Shown here piece after piece: positions 43,921-52,792 of a stretch of 64,000 nucleotides of DNA (position 1 is its first letter; every line of letters starts with the position of its first letter). A program made the position numbers and the translations under genes. The DNA is from JAGQOZ01 sp041399205 (lineage in GTDB: Bacteria; Planctomycetota; Planctomycetia; Pirellulales; Pirellulaceae): the NCBI GenBank assembly GCA_041399205.1, contig JAWKTK010000006.1, positions 1 to 64,000 on the forward strand, in the 5' to 3' direction. Below the pieces are notes generated by a model. That model had not been told where the DNA came from. It did no database searches and was given only the letters and a program-made list of their open reading frames with translations.

Positions 43921-46227
43921 CTATTTCAGCTGATCATCATAAGCTTCAGACAGAATCTGCTGATACGCCTTGGTCGCGGCATCGAAAGCGGCTTTGGCGT
44001 CCGTGCGTTCCGATTCACGAATCTGATTCTGCTTGGCATTCCAGCACGTTTCTACCGCGTCGATACACCACTGAGCGCTTCGCTTACTGGCACGAATCGG
44101 CTTGCCGTCCACTTCGACAAAGATGGGATTCGTATGGCAACTGGGAAAAATTCGTAACGCCACCCAGCTAGACCTAGCCGGTTGATAATCGAATTCCAGT
44201 TCCGCAATCTTGCCGTCGGCGACAATCTGCTTCGAATCGACTGCTTCACCATTCACAATCAATTCGACTCGCACTTGGTTCGAATCACCCACACGAGCTC
44301 GTTCCAAATGCCAGTACGGTTTGTCGCTGAGTGGTCGGTTGCGAATGGCATTGTTTGGCGTTTCATCCAGCAAGGCGGCAGCGTTGACTTGAACTTTGAG
44401 CTTCTGACCTGAATCAACTGTCAACACACTGGCGCGTCCGTCTTGACCCGGTTGCCCGACTTCCAAATCATTGATCCGAAAATCAAACAGATGACTCAGA
44501 CCGTCGCCGCAATAGCTTCGACCATCTTTCAGGCCTTGGACCCAATTGTCATAGTCCAACTTTTCTTCGTCCAGCTTGACGTAGATGCGCCCCAAACCGA
44601 CTCGATCACCATAGATACACGGAAAGTCAGTTTCGCCGCTAATTCGACACGTGTAGCCACAATTCAATGTGTGATACCAAACGTTCAATTCCCAAATCGC
44701 CGGCGTATCCACTGCCGAAATGAAGTCACACACATCGTGCACCACATCCACCACATATTCGTTGGCTCCAATGCCGTCGAACTTGGGCATGTCGAACGTG
44801 GGCAATGAAGTGGCTGGCACTTCCAGCCCCCATCCACTGTGCGAAAAGCCAACGACGCCACCTTGAGATTTGCCCCATTTCAAAACCGGCAAGTCCCAGC
44901 TGGGCCATTCTTCAATCTTGGTGGTGCCGGGATAATCGTCTTCCGTCAGTCGCAACAAGCATAAGTGACCGCAGTGCGAACTGGGAAAACCAGAAACCTC
45001 CACGTCATACCGCATCAAGTAGTCCGGCGTCGACAACTGGTGGACTTTGCCGTCAAAGAACTGCTTTTGGTGATACCAGCACGGTCCCCAACTGAGCACA
45101 CACCCCACGTTCAAGTCCTCGCCCAGAATGTGCCGCATCATCGCGTCGGGGCCAACGCCTTGCGTGGGAGCTTCATAATGAGAACACCCCGCCGCGTGAA
45201 TATGATGGTCACCAGAAAACCAATTGCGCTTGGCCAAATGTATCCAACGGCTCAGACGAAACGATTCGACATGAGATTTTGCTTCAGGCACGGTAATCGG
45301 CTTTTCCAGAATGCGATATTCGGGACCACGAGAATATCGGACGGTGTATTCGCCCGGTGGAAGCGAAACCGTTTCATCATGCGAACGATAGATCTGGTCA
45401 TGAAAAAAGAAATCGGGCTCTAAACGTCGAGTTCGCGCCGGGTAAACTCGACCCTGTTCGTCACGAAACGTAAACCAAGCCGTGGTGGGCGAACCATCGT
45501 CGTCTAGGACCTCCAAGCGCACCTGAACCGCCGGAGTGCAAGAAAACAAAATCGGCAGGGCATTGCGGAAACCAATGTCCTGCGTCCCCTGCCCTACATC
45601 AAACGACACCGATGCTTCTCGATGCCCTCGGTCACGGCTGTAAACCTGAACAATCCGATATTCAACCGACAATCCAGACAGCGTTTTGCTCATCGGGCGG
45701 TCATCAAACATTTGGACATCCATCCAACGATCGGGGACGTCGGACGGTTTCACTCGTAGTTTGGGATCGGGATGTCCTGACGAACCAAAATACAGCGGTG
45801 CAGCGTTGGGACTGGAGACCTTCAGCGCGGGCGTAATCCCGGCATCGTTGTAAACCTTGACCAAAAAATTGGTCCAGCCTTGTTCAACAATCTGCGGCCG
45901 AGCAGGGCCGGCTTGCACTTTGACTCGGCTTTCCGCGTTGATTTGCACCGCGGCCAAGCACAATGGATCTAACAAAGCTTGAATTCGCTCAGCAACCTTG
46001 TCGCTGTTGGCCGCAGCTGAAATCTCGGCCAATTCCTTCGCTTCTTCGGCCGAAAGTGGTTGCCCCAGAAACTCTAATGATTGGGCAATCCGTTTCGCTT
46101 GCGCCAGCAATGGCTGGGATTCCACAGTCACAATGGAAAGCTCCTGGGCAAATACAGGGCTGGCCAAGGCCAACATCAACGCCGCAACCCATCGGCAGGC
46201 CGGCAACGAAACAACACGATTCAACAT
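43921..46227 (-). CDS. Secreted CehA/McbA-family metallohydrolase (PHP-like)
   Basis: A 768-residue exported protein. The start at 46227 has AAGGAGTTCCCG upstream and begins a signal peptide (LPACRWVAALMLALASPVFAQ). An N-terminal beta-rich section precedes the hydrolase domain with WFSGDHHIHAAGCSHYE (metal-binding HxH), VGFSHSGWGLEV and AIWELNVWYHTLN. A C-terminal beta domain carries VRVELIVNGEAVDSKQIV. Family members hydrolyse esters such as carbaryl, but the planctomycete forms are mostly uncharacterised. It converges with the VTC operon and is probably unrelated to it. Confidence 0.85.
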   Translation of the reverse strand: MLNRVVSLPACRWVAALMLALASPVFAQELSIVTVESQPLLAQAKRIAQSLEFLGQPLSAEEAKELAEISAAANSDKVAERIQALLDPLCLAAVQINAESRVKVQAGPARPQIVEQGWTNFLVKVYNDAGITPALKVSSPNAAPLYFGSSGHPDPKLRVKPSDVPDRWMDVQMFDDRPMSKTLSGLSVEYRIVQVYSRDRGHREASVSFDVGQGTQDIGFRNALPILFSCTPAVQVRLEVLDDDGSPTTAWFTFRDEQGRVYPARTRRLEPDFFFHDQIYRSHDETVSLPPGEYTVRYSRGPEYRILEKPITVPEAKSHVESFRLSRWIHLAKRNWFSGDHHIHAAGCSHYEAPTQGVGPDAMMRHILGEDLNVGCVLSWGPCWYHQKQFFDGKVHQLSTPDYLMRYDVEVSGFPSSHCGHLCLLRLTEDDYPGTTKIEEWPSWDLPVLKWGKSQGGVVGFSHSGWGLEVPATSLPTFDMPKFDGIGANEYVVDVVHDVCDFISAVDTPAIWELNVWYHTLNCGYTCRISGETDFPCIYGDRVGLGRIYVKLDEEKLDYDNWVQGLKDGRSYCGDGLSHLFDFRINDLEVGQPGQDGRASVLTVDSGQKLKVQVNAAALLDETPNNAIRNRPLSDKPYWHLERARVGDSNQVRVELIVNGEAVDSKQIVADGKIAELEFDYQPARSSWVALRIFPSCHTNPIFVEVDGKPIRASKRSAQWCIDAVETCWNAKQNQIRESERTDAKAAFDAATKAYQQILSEAYDDQLK

Positions 46228-46502
46228 CGGGAACTCCTTGCTTTCAAACGTCATGAATTCATCGACTCCAGAATTCACTCGTAATACGTGAATTCGGATA
46301 AGTCAAAGTTTGATGGTTCAGGCGGCGCGAATCAAGCGACGAGAAGCCAGTGCTAGCTGTCATCAATTCGCTAACACTGCGATCGAATAGATAACATTTT
46401 CCAGAAACGTCGCGAAGAAAGACCGCGTTTTCTTTGCGTTTTGTGATCGGCATCCGGTTTGCCTTAAAGAAATGTCATTCGCAGACACAAGGAGTTCCCA
46501 AA

Positions 46503-46601
46503 ATGTATATTCCGTCGTTTCTATTGTTAATCGGAGCCGTCACTGCAGCTTACGCAATTTACTGGGCCGTTCGTCCTGTCAGCCGGCACTACCCTTACTA
46601 G
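46503..46601 (+). CDS. 32-residue single-pass membrane microprotein
   Basis: A short ORF (MYIPSFLLLIGAVTAAYAIY then WAVRPVSRHYPY) preceded by AAGGAGTTCCCAAA, one of the best ribosome sites in the window. It encodes a single hydrophobic helix with a basic-aromatic C-terminus. Similar tiny membrane proteins often act as subunits or modulators of larger complexes; no partner is evident. It lies between the divergent CehA gene and the convergent nrdJ. Confidence 0.6.
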   Translation: MYIPSFLLLIGAVTAAYAIYWAVRPVSRHYPY

Positions 46602-46606
46602 CGCGC

Positions 46607-46642
46607 AAAAAAACACCGACGGTGAAGGTATCACCGCCGGTG
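46607..46642 (-). terminator. Terminator of nrdJ
   Basis: Read on the minus strand, the stem CACCGGCGGTGA / TCACCGTCGGTG (one mismatch) is followed by TTTTTTT. It lies 27 bp beyond the nrdJ stop codon. Confidence 0.85.
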
Positions 46643-46668
46643 CAAAATTCTTGGACCTAAATCAACAA

Positions 46669-49608
46669 TTATGAACAGCCCATGCTGTTACCACAGTTGT
46701 GGCATAAATAGCAGTTGCCGTTACGAACCGTGATCGCGCCGCAGTTATCGCAACTCGGAGCATCGCTTTGGAATTTAGCAAATTGGCCGTTGCGAGCATC
46801 CCCGCCTTCCGCCGATGGAGCATCGACCATCATTAGTCCCGCTGTTTGCAAACGCGAAGAATCGGCTGATTCCTTGCTATTTGTCACGGGCTTGCTGGCA
46901 GTGCCATTCGCCACTGCTTTTGTCGCGGCACCGTTTGAAGTCGATCCATTTTGAGCAGATGCCTTCTTGGTTTCGCTTTGTGGACCTCGAGTTGCTTCGC
47001 GGTAGCCTGGCAAAAACTCCATGGCCAGCCAGCGGAAAATGTAGTCGACTAAACTCTTGGCGATCCGAATTTCCGGGTTGGTGGTATAGCCCATCGGTTC
47101 GAACCGAGTATGCGAAAACTTGTTGACCAACACCTCCAGCGGTACGCCATATTGCAGGCTCATCGAAATGGCCGTGCCGAAGCTATCCATCAAGCCGCCA
47201 ATGGTACTTCCTTCTTTGGCCATGGTGATAAACAATTCGCCCGGTCGGCCGTCATCATACAAGCCAACGGTGACGTAGCCTTCATGACCGTTCACGTTGA
47301 ACTTATGAGTTAACGACTGACGCGTGTCGGAAAGTCGTTCGCGCCGAGGACGAGGAACTGCGTTTTCCGATTTGGATTCCTCCTTTTCGCCAGACTTGGT
47401 ATTAAGTGGCTGGCTAAACTTGGACCCATCGCGATAAATGGCAATCGCTTTTAGCCCCAGTTCCCAACCCCAGCGATAGGCTTCCGAAATGTCTTCGGCA
47501 GTGACATCCATCGGCATATTCACGGTCTTGGAAATAGCTCCCGACAGGAACGGTTGAGCGGCAGCCATCATCGCCACGTGAGCTCGCCAACCAATACTTC
47601 GCTGACCATTGGCCGGCTTGAACGCACAATCAAAGACGGAAAGGTCGGCTTCGTCTAATTCGGGAGCCCCTTCAATCGTGTCGCATTCGTTGATGTAGTC
47701 GCAGATACCTTCGATCTGAGGCGAATCATATCCCAATGTTCGCAACGCCAGAGGAACGGTGCGATTGACAATCTTCAACATGCCTCGTCCCGCCAACTGC
47801 TTGTATTTCACCAAGGCAATGTCAGGTTCAATACCGGTTGTATCGCAATCCATCATGAAGCTGATGGTTCCCGTGGGTGCCAAGACCGTTGCCTGGGCGT
47901 TACGGAATCCGTGACGACGACCTTCCATGAGGACTCGTTCCCAGACATTTCTGGCCGCGTCCTTCAAGCCAGGATGTCCGGCGTCATGGATGTCTTCCAC
48001 GGCGTTTCGATGCATCTGCATGACTCGCAGGAATGGCTCGCGATTTTCAGAATATCCTTCAAACGGCCCGACGGCGTGCGACAATTCCGTGCTGGTCAGA
48101 TTCGCCGCGCCATGCAGAATCGCCGTGATCGAACCACAGAGACCTCGGGCTGCATCCGAATCGTACGCCAAACCGCTGGACATGATCAGGCTGCCCAAAT
48201 TCGAATACCCCAGTCCCAGCGGTCGGAACAGATGGCTGTTTTCGGCAATTCGATCCGTAGGATAGCTTGCATGATCCACCAAGATTTCCTGAGCGATAAA
48301 GAACAACCGACAAGCAGCAGCAAATCGTTCGTGATCAAAGTCACCGTTGGGCAGCCGAAACTTCATCAAGTTGATGCTGGCCAGGTTACAAGCCGTGTCG
48401 TCCAGGAACATGTATTCCGAACACGGGTTACTGGCATTGATTCGGCCCGAATTTGGACACGTGTGCCACCGATTGATGGTTGTGTCGTATTGAACGCCGG
48501 GGTCACCGCAATGCCAAGCACATTCCGCCATGCGATGCATCAATTCCCGAGCTTGAAATGTAGGTCCAGACTTGGTGGGATCAGTAACCCACTGAGTGCG
48601 CCATTCGCTATCTTGTTCCAACGCTTCCATGAAGTCGTCGGTCAAGCGTACGGAAAGATTCGCATTCTGGAACAAAATGGAGCTGTAGGCTTCGCCATTA
48701 AAATTGGCATCGTATCCGCCATGCTGAATCAAGCAATGCGCCTTCTGTTCTTCCTTGTGCTTGCATTCAATGAAGTCCATGATGTCCGGATGCCAAATCT
48801 TCAGAGACTGCATTTTAGCAGCGCGACGCGTCTTACCACCCGATTTCACGACGGCAGCAATCTGATCGTAGACTCGCATAAACGAAAGGGGCCCCGACGG
48901 CTTTCCTCCACCTGACAACTTTTCACGATGCGATCGAATCGTTGAAAGATCGGTTCCTGTCCCCGAACCGAATTTGAAGAGCATCGCTTCGCTGGTGGCC
49001 AAGCGCATGATGTCTTCCATGTTGTCTTCCACGCTTTGGATGAAGCAGGCCGACGCTTGTGGAAATTCATACGAATTTTCCGGTTGATGTGCTTGGCGAG
49101 TCTCCTGATCCCAATGCCAATTGCACTTGGCACCTTCCACGCCGTATTGGCTATGCAGGCCCACATTGAACCAAACAGGACTGTTGAAGGCGCCGTGCTG
49201 ATGAACACACAGCCAAGTTAAGTCTCGATAAAATCGTTCCCCATCTTCCGGTGACGCAAAATAACCATCTGCCACACCCCAATCGGCAATGGTTCGAGTC
49301 ACACGATGGACAAGCTGGCGAACGCTGTTTTCGCGTTCCGGAGTACCGACTTCGCCATAAAAGTACTTGCTGACAACAACATTCGTGGCCAATTGACTCC
49401 AAGCCGCCGGGATTTCACAGTCCGTTTGTTCGAATAGAACAGCACCATTTTCATCCTTGATTGCTGCCGAGCGAAGCTCCCATTCCGTGGTATCAAAGGG
49501 GCACTGAACGTCGTCCGGACAAAACGTTGTCTCAATTCGTAGACCCTTCGAATTGCGAGTTGATTTCCCAGAGGTCGTTTCAGCATTGCGTAGATCAGCC
49601 GTTGCCAT
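46669..49608 (-). CDS. nrdJ: Vitamin B12-dependent (class II) ribonucleotide reductase
   Basis: Makes deoxyribonucleotides from ribonucleotides using adenosylcobalamin. The 979-residue product starts at 49608 (MATADLRNAET) with AAGGAGC upstream; the in-frame extension to 49773 lacks support. Motifs are NSPVWFNVG, SGTGTDLSTIRS, NPCSEYMFLDDTACNLASINLMKF with the substrate-site Cys, LAPTGTISFMMDCDTTGIEP and a C-terminal zinc-ribbon-like CDNCGAITVRNGNCYLCHNCGNS. The extended C-terminus is typical of large NrdJ. Candidate NrdR boxes lie 130-175 bp upstream. It is monocistronic. Confidence 0.97.
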   Translation of the reverse strand: MATADLRNAETTSGKSTRNSKGLRIETTFCPDDVQCPFDTTEWELRSAAIKDENGAVLFEQTDCEIPAAWSQLATNVVVSKYFYGEVGTPERENSVRQLVHRVTRTIADWGVADGYFASPEDGERFYRDLTWLCVHQHGAFNSPVWFNVGLHSQYGVEGAKCNWHWDQETRQAHQPENSYEFPQASACFIQSVEDNMEDIMRLATSEAMLFKFGSGTGTDLSTIRSHREKLSGGGKPSGPLSFMRVYDQIAAVVKSGGKTRRAAKMQSLKIWHPDIMDFIECKHKEEQKAHCLIQHGGYDANFNGEAYSSILFQNANLSVRLTDDFMEALEQDSEWRTQWVTDPTKSGPTFQARELMHRMAECAWHCGDPGVQYDTTINRWHTCPNSGRINASNPCSEYMFLDDTACNLASINLMKFRLPNGDFDHERFAAACRLFFIAQEILVDHASYPTDRIAENSHLFRPLGLGYSNLGSLIMSSGLAYDSDAARGLCGSITAILHGAANLTSTELSHAVGPFEGYSENREPFLRVMQMHRNAVEDIHDAGHPGLKDAARNVWERVLMEGRRHGFRNAQATVLAPTGTISFMMDCDTTGIEPDIALVKYKQLAGRGMLKIVNRTVPLALRTLGYDSPQIEGICDYINECDTIEGAPELDEADLSVFDCAFKPANGQRSIGWRAHVAMMAAAQPFLSGAISKTVNMPMDVTAEDISEAYRWGWELGLKAIAIYRDGSKFSQPLNTKSGEKEESKSENAVPRPRRERLSDTRQSLTHKFNVNGHEGYVTVGLYDDGRPGELFITMAKEGSTIGGLMDSFGTAISMSLQYGVPLEVLVNKFSHTRFEPMGYTTNPEIRIAKSLVDYIFRWLAMEFLPGYREATRGPQSETKKASAQNGSTSNGAATKAVANGTASKPVTNSKESADSSRLQTAGLMMVDAPSAEGGDARNGQFAKFQSDAPSCDNCGAITVRNGNCYLCHNCGNSMGCS

Positions 49609-49738
49609 ATTGGACAAAGCTCCTTGCAGATGTAGAGAAGATGGTTTCCGTACAAGCGCAACAGAATGCGCGCCAACAACTTCAGCTTTTCTCATTCGGC
49701 CGACAACACAATCCGTCGACAGCCAAACAAGCTGCTGA

Positions 49739-49785
49739 ACACAATATATTGTAGGTCGGTCATCCGAAGCCACAACATATGCGAC
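49739..49785 (-). promoter_or_regulatory. Candidate tandem NrdR boxes upstream of nrdJ
   Basis: ACACAATATATTGTAG (49739-49754) matches the NrdR consensus (ACACWATATNTWGTGT) at all but the last two positions. A weaker half-conserved copy, CCACAACATATGCGAC, begins at 49770, exactly 31 bp away, which is the spacing known for paired NrdR sites. NrdR represses ribonucleotide reductase genes when dATP is high. Site function is inferred from sequence. Confidence 0.65.
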
Positions 49786-49986
49786 ATTTCGAGGATTGTA
49801 CGTGTTTGTTTCGAATCGTCAACACGCGGAAGATATTTTTCGTAACTCGTTATTCCACAACGGTTTGCGAAAACGCACTTACAAGGTGCTAGCATACCAA
49901 ATTTAACAAACTCGATGCAAGACGTTAACATTTCAGATTCGCCTGCACGGGACACGTTGGACGCGCGGTGCATTGGAAAATTCACG

Positions 49987-50016
49987 AAAAAAGGCTGGTG
50001 AATGCCAGCCTTTTTT
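49987..50016. terminator. Terminator of rpoD
   Basis: AAAAAAGGCTGG and CCAGCCTTTTTT flank a 6-nt loop, 32 bp beyond the sigma gene stop on the minus strand. The symmetrical A/T tracts would also stop transcription in the other direction. The rest of 49609-50048 holds the nrdJ control region and no gene. Confidence 0.88.
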
Positions 50017-50048
50017 GTTCCGCAAATTCATGTCAACAGTTCATTTAC

Positions 50049-51611
50049 TTAGTCCAAGAAGCCCACCAATTCCTGGCTGCGACTCGGTTGCTGAAGTTTC
50101 CGCACTGCCTTAGCTTCGATCTGGCGAATACGCTCGCGAGTCACTTTGAAAATATGGCCCACTTCTTCCAGGGTGTAGCTATATCCGTCACCCAATCCGT
50201 ATCGCAATTTGATGATTTCGCGTTCACGGTAACTGAGCGTTTTCAGCACCTTGTTAATGCGTCCTCGCAACATTTCCTGAGCAGCACCGGTGGCAGGGCT
50301 TTCTGCGCCACCATCCGGCAGCAAATCACCAAAATGACTGTCCTCACTATTACCAACAGGGCGATCCAAGCTGATCGGGTAGCGGCTCATCGCCAAGACT
50401 CGCCGAGCTTCTTCGACGGTTGTATTGGATCGTCGTGCAGTTTCTTCGATCGTAGGTTCGCGTCCCAGTTCTTGTAGCAACTGACGCGAAACATTACGAA
50501 CTCGCGACATCGTTTCGACCATGTGCACGGGAATTCGAATCGTGCGACTTTGATCCGCAACCGCTCGAGTAATCGCTTGGCGAATCCACCACGTGGCATA
50601 CGTACAGAACTTGAAACCTCGACGATACTCAAACTTGTCTACCGCTCGCATCAAGCCCGCGTTTCCTTCCTGAATCAGATCCAGGAAGCTCAAGCCGCGG
50701 TTTCGATACTTCTTGGCAATCGAAACCACCAAACGCAAGTTACCTTCGGACAATTCGCGTTTTGCTTTCTGATAATGAGCGTATTCCTTCTTCAGAAACG
50801 CCACTCGATTTCGCAAGCTGGTCGGCGTTTCCTGGAGTGCCGAAAGCAACTCACGCAGTTCATTCAGCGTGCGAACGTATTGGTCGTCTTGGATTTTTTC
50901 CGCACGATACGCATCCACCTTGGCTTTCAATTCGTCAATACGTTTGCTGAATTGGTCCAAGGTGCGAATCATCGGCTCGATGCGCTGAGTTCGCAGCCCC
51001 AGTTCTTCCACCAATCGAACTGCTCGCTTTCGGCCTCGGCCCAATCGCTTCCACGCTTCCTTCCGCTTGGTCTTGGATTGACGAGCATTAACCGCAATCA
51101 AATAATCTCGACGATTCTTCTTCAACGCCACATCCAGCGTTGCCAGATTGTGCGGCAAGCGGCCTAAAATTTGGTCTTTTTCAAGTCTATCGGTTACGGA
51201 AACTTGAACGGTTCTGTCAAACGGAAGTTCACCATTGTGAACTCGCTTCAACACCTTGTAAGCCGATTGGATTACGTAATTACATTCGAGCAACTTGGCA
51301 CGAAAACGCTGACGAGTATCTTCAATGCGTTTGGCGAGATCGATTTCCTGCTTTCGGGTCAAAAGTGGAATTTCGCCCATTTGCGTCAGATACATGCGAA
51401 CAGGATCGTCCGACCACGAATCCGCGTCTAAGGCTTCATCTACTAAATCACCTGAGGCATCAGATTCTGCGTCGTCATTGTCAGCCATGTCTTCGGCGGA
51501 AAGCAATTCATCGTCATCATCTTCGTCGACAACGTCAGTTGCTCCCGTGTCAAAGTCTTCACTGGACACAGAACGTGCATCGTCTTCAAAATCCTCTCTC
51601 AGTGTGTACAA
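50049..51611 (-). CDS. rpoD: Housekeeping RNA polymerase sigma factor (sigma-70/RpoD)
   Basis: 520 residues. The start codon is TTG at 51611, supported by AAGGAG with a 7-nt spacer and no better ATG. The acidic N-terminus (EDDDDELLSAEDMADNDDAESD) is followed by region 1.2 (DDPVRMYLTQMGEIPLLTRKQEIDLAKRIE). Then come a non-conserved insert, region 2 (EGNLRLVVSIAKKYRNRGLSFLDLIQEGNAGLMRAVDKFEYRRGFKFCTYATWWIRQAITRA), region 3 and region 4 (LSYREREIIKLRYGLGDGYSYTLEEVGHIFKVTRERIRQIEAKAVRKLQ). It is monocistronic between a terminator and a 650-bp leader. Confidence 0.96.
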   Translation of the reverse strand: MYTLREDFEDDARSVSSEDFDTGATDVVDEDDDDELLSAEDMADNDDAESDASGDLVDEALDADSWSDDPVRMYLTQMGEIPLLTRKQEIDLAKRIEDTRQRFRAKLLECNYVIQSAYKVLKRVHNGELPFDRTVQVSVTDRLEKDQILGRLPHNLATLDVALKKNRRDYLIAVNARQSKTKRKEAWKRLGRGRKRAVRLVEELGLRTQRIEPMIRTLDQFSKRIDELKAKVDAYRAEKIQDDQYVRTLNELRELLSALQETPTSLRNRVAFLKKEYAHYQKAKRELSEGNLRLVVSIAKKYRNRGLSFLDLIQEGNAGLMRAVDKFEYRRGFKFCTYATWWIRQAITRAVADQSRTIRIPVHMVETMSRVRNVSRQLLQELGREPTIEETARRSNTTVEEARRVLAMSRYPISLDRPVGNSEDSHFGDLLPDGGAESPATGAAQEMLRGRINKVLKTLSYREREIIKLRYGLGDGYSYTLEEVGHIFKVTRERIRQIEAKAVRKLQQPSRSQELVGFLD

Positions 51612-52261
51612 CTCTCAGCTCCTTCACAAAATTGGTCAGAGTTAGACGTATTTCATGGGGAAGGAAGCACCCCCGTGCTCTTTAATCCCGCTTGCACTTA
51701 ACGTCTCCGTTAGGCACAAATCATCGCCATACAGCAAAATTCTACCACCCACAATCCACTCGGCTCGATTCACTTGACATTTGCTAAAAGATTACGATTA
51801 CAAAAACAGAATCGACACTCATCACCCTCTGCGCCCCCAGTCAAGCCGACCAAAAGAACAGAGGATCTTGGAATGAACATTTGGGAGGGAAATTCGCGTA
51901 CCGCAATTTACGGGCCCTGCCGCATCATGAATTGTCGTCAAGAAAAAACACGACAAATCACACATGCAAGCTCCTTCGCATTTAACGCTCCGCATCAACC
52001 GACGGGCCATTATTGTCGTCCACTAGATTTTTTTTGGACTAAGACCGGTTGCCGTGCCGCGGGGAGGGGTGAGCGTTGGCTTCATCGCCGTCTAAATTGT
52101 AATCACCGCTGTCACTCGGTCTATAGGCAAACAACAATAGAATTCACTGAAAATGGAATTGCTTTGAAGCAATCAAGCAGATCGAACTCGACCGTTAAAC
52201 GATCGCAATTCGCTCCACACGTTCGTCCAATCATTTCTCTCCGAATGGAGTGTCCTCCGTT
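51612..52261. other. Long leader/intergenic region upstream of rpoD, no gene seen
   Basis: 650 bp between rpoD (-) and a zinc-ribbon membrane protein gene (+). The one longer open frame across it has low-quality, Arg/Cys/His-rich translation and no ribosome site. A 7-bp hairpin TTGTCGT / ACGACAA occurs at 51932-51956. The region is large enough for several promoters or a small RNA, but nothing recognisable was found. Confidence 0.55.
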
Positions 52262-52792
52262 ATGCAGATTTATCAACTTCCCTGTACGTCTTGTTCACAG
52301 TGCTTACCGGTCGCCAAAACGCAAGCTGGCGAAACGCTTCAATGTAAATGCGGAGCGAATGTGGTGGTCCCCACGCTGCGTGAACTGTCCAAATTGGAAA
52401 CCTTGGACACTCAGCCCACAAAGGCCGGTTCGCATTGGTCACAAGCTCGAGGCATCGTGTTCGCAATCGGCTTGTTATGCTTGGCGCTAGGCATTGGAGG
52501 TTATGTTCGAATCATTAAAGACCGAGGCCAGCTGAATACAAGTCGACCGGAAATTCCCGAGATTTCTGCGGCTCAAATAGAAAAAGTCGGGCTGCGCGAG
52601 GCGTGGGAAACTTGGCTTGACTATCGAGATAGGCGACTGGAATTTCGCGCGACACCCGAGTTCCTTAAGAACGAAAAAAAGTACAACGAACTGACATTCT
52701 ATTCCAATATTTTGGCGTCTTTAGGCGCCGCGGGACTAGTCACTATGCTGAGCGCGGTAGCGTGGCCCGCGTCACGGAAGCAATCGCGCTAA
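52262..52792 (+). CDS. Zinc-ribbon single-pass membrane protein
   Basis: A 176-residue protein with an N-terminal double-CxxC zinc ribbon (LPCTSCSQCLPVAKTQAGETLQCKCGANVVVP) and two hydrophobic helices (GIVFAIGLLCLALGIGGYV and LASLGAAGLVTMLSAVAW) flanking a soluble helical segment. The ATG at 52262 is chosen over a GTG 12 bp earlier, which sits on the GGAG site itself. Such ribbon-membrane proteins are common in planctomycetes and are uncharacterised. Its 3' end overlaps epmB on the opposite strand by 4 bp. Confidence 0.75.
   Translation: MQIYQLPCTSCSQCLPVAKTQAGETLQCKCGANVVVPTLRELSKLETLDTQPTKAGSHWSQARGIVFAIGLLCLALGIGGYVRIIKDRGQLNTSRPEIPEISAAQIEKVGLREAWETWLDYRDRRLEFRATPEFLKNEKKYNELTFYSNILASLGAAGLVTMLSAVAWPASRKQSR

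Noticed and set aside
46259..46453. A 64-codon minus-strand ORF upstream of the CehA gene
   Set aside because: Weak composition and no convincing ribosome site. It overlaps the region expected to hold the CehA promoter.
47911..48915. A 334-codon open frame on the plus strand inside nrdJ
   Set aside because: It is antisense to a clearly conserved gene, has no ribosome site, and its translation is low-complexity without recognisable domains.
49609..49980. Cobalamin riboswitch upstream of nrdJ
   Set aside because: B12-dependent genes often have one, but no B12-box-like sequence or matching stem pattern was found. The region is better explained by NrdR boxes.
51774..52490. A 238-codon open frame upstream of the zinc-ribbon gene
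   Set aside because: It overlaps that gene in another frame, has no ribosome site, and its Arg/His/Cys-rich translation is atypical for this genome.
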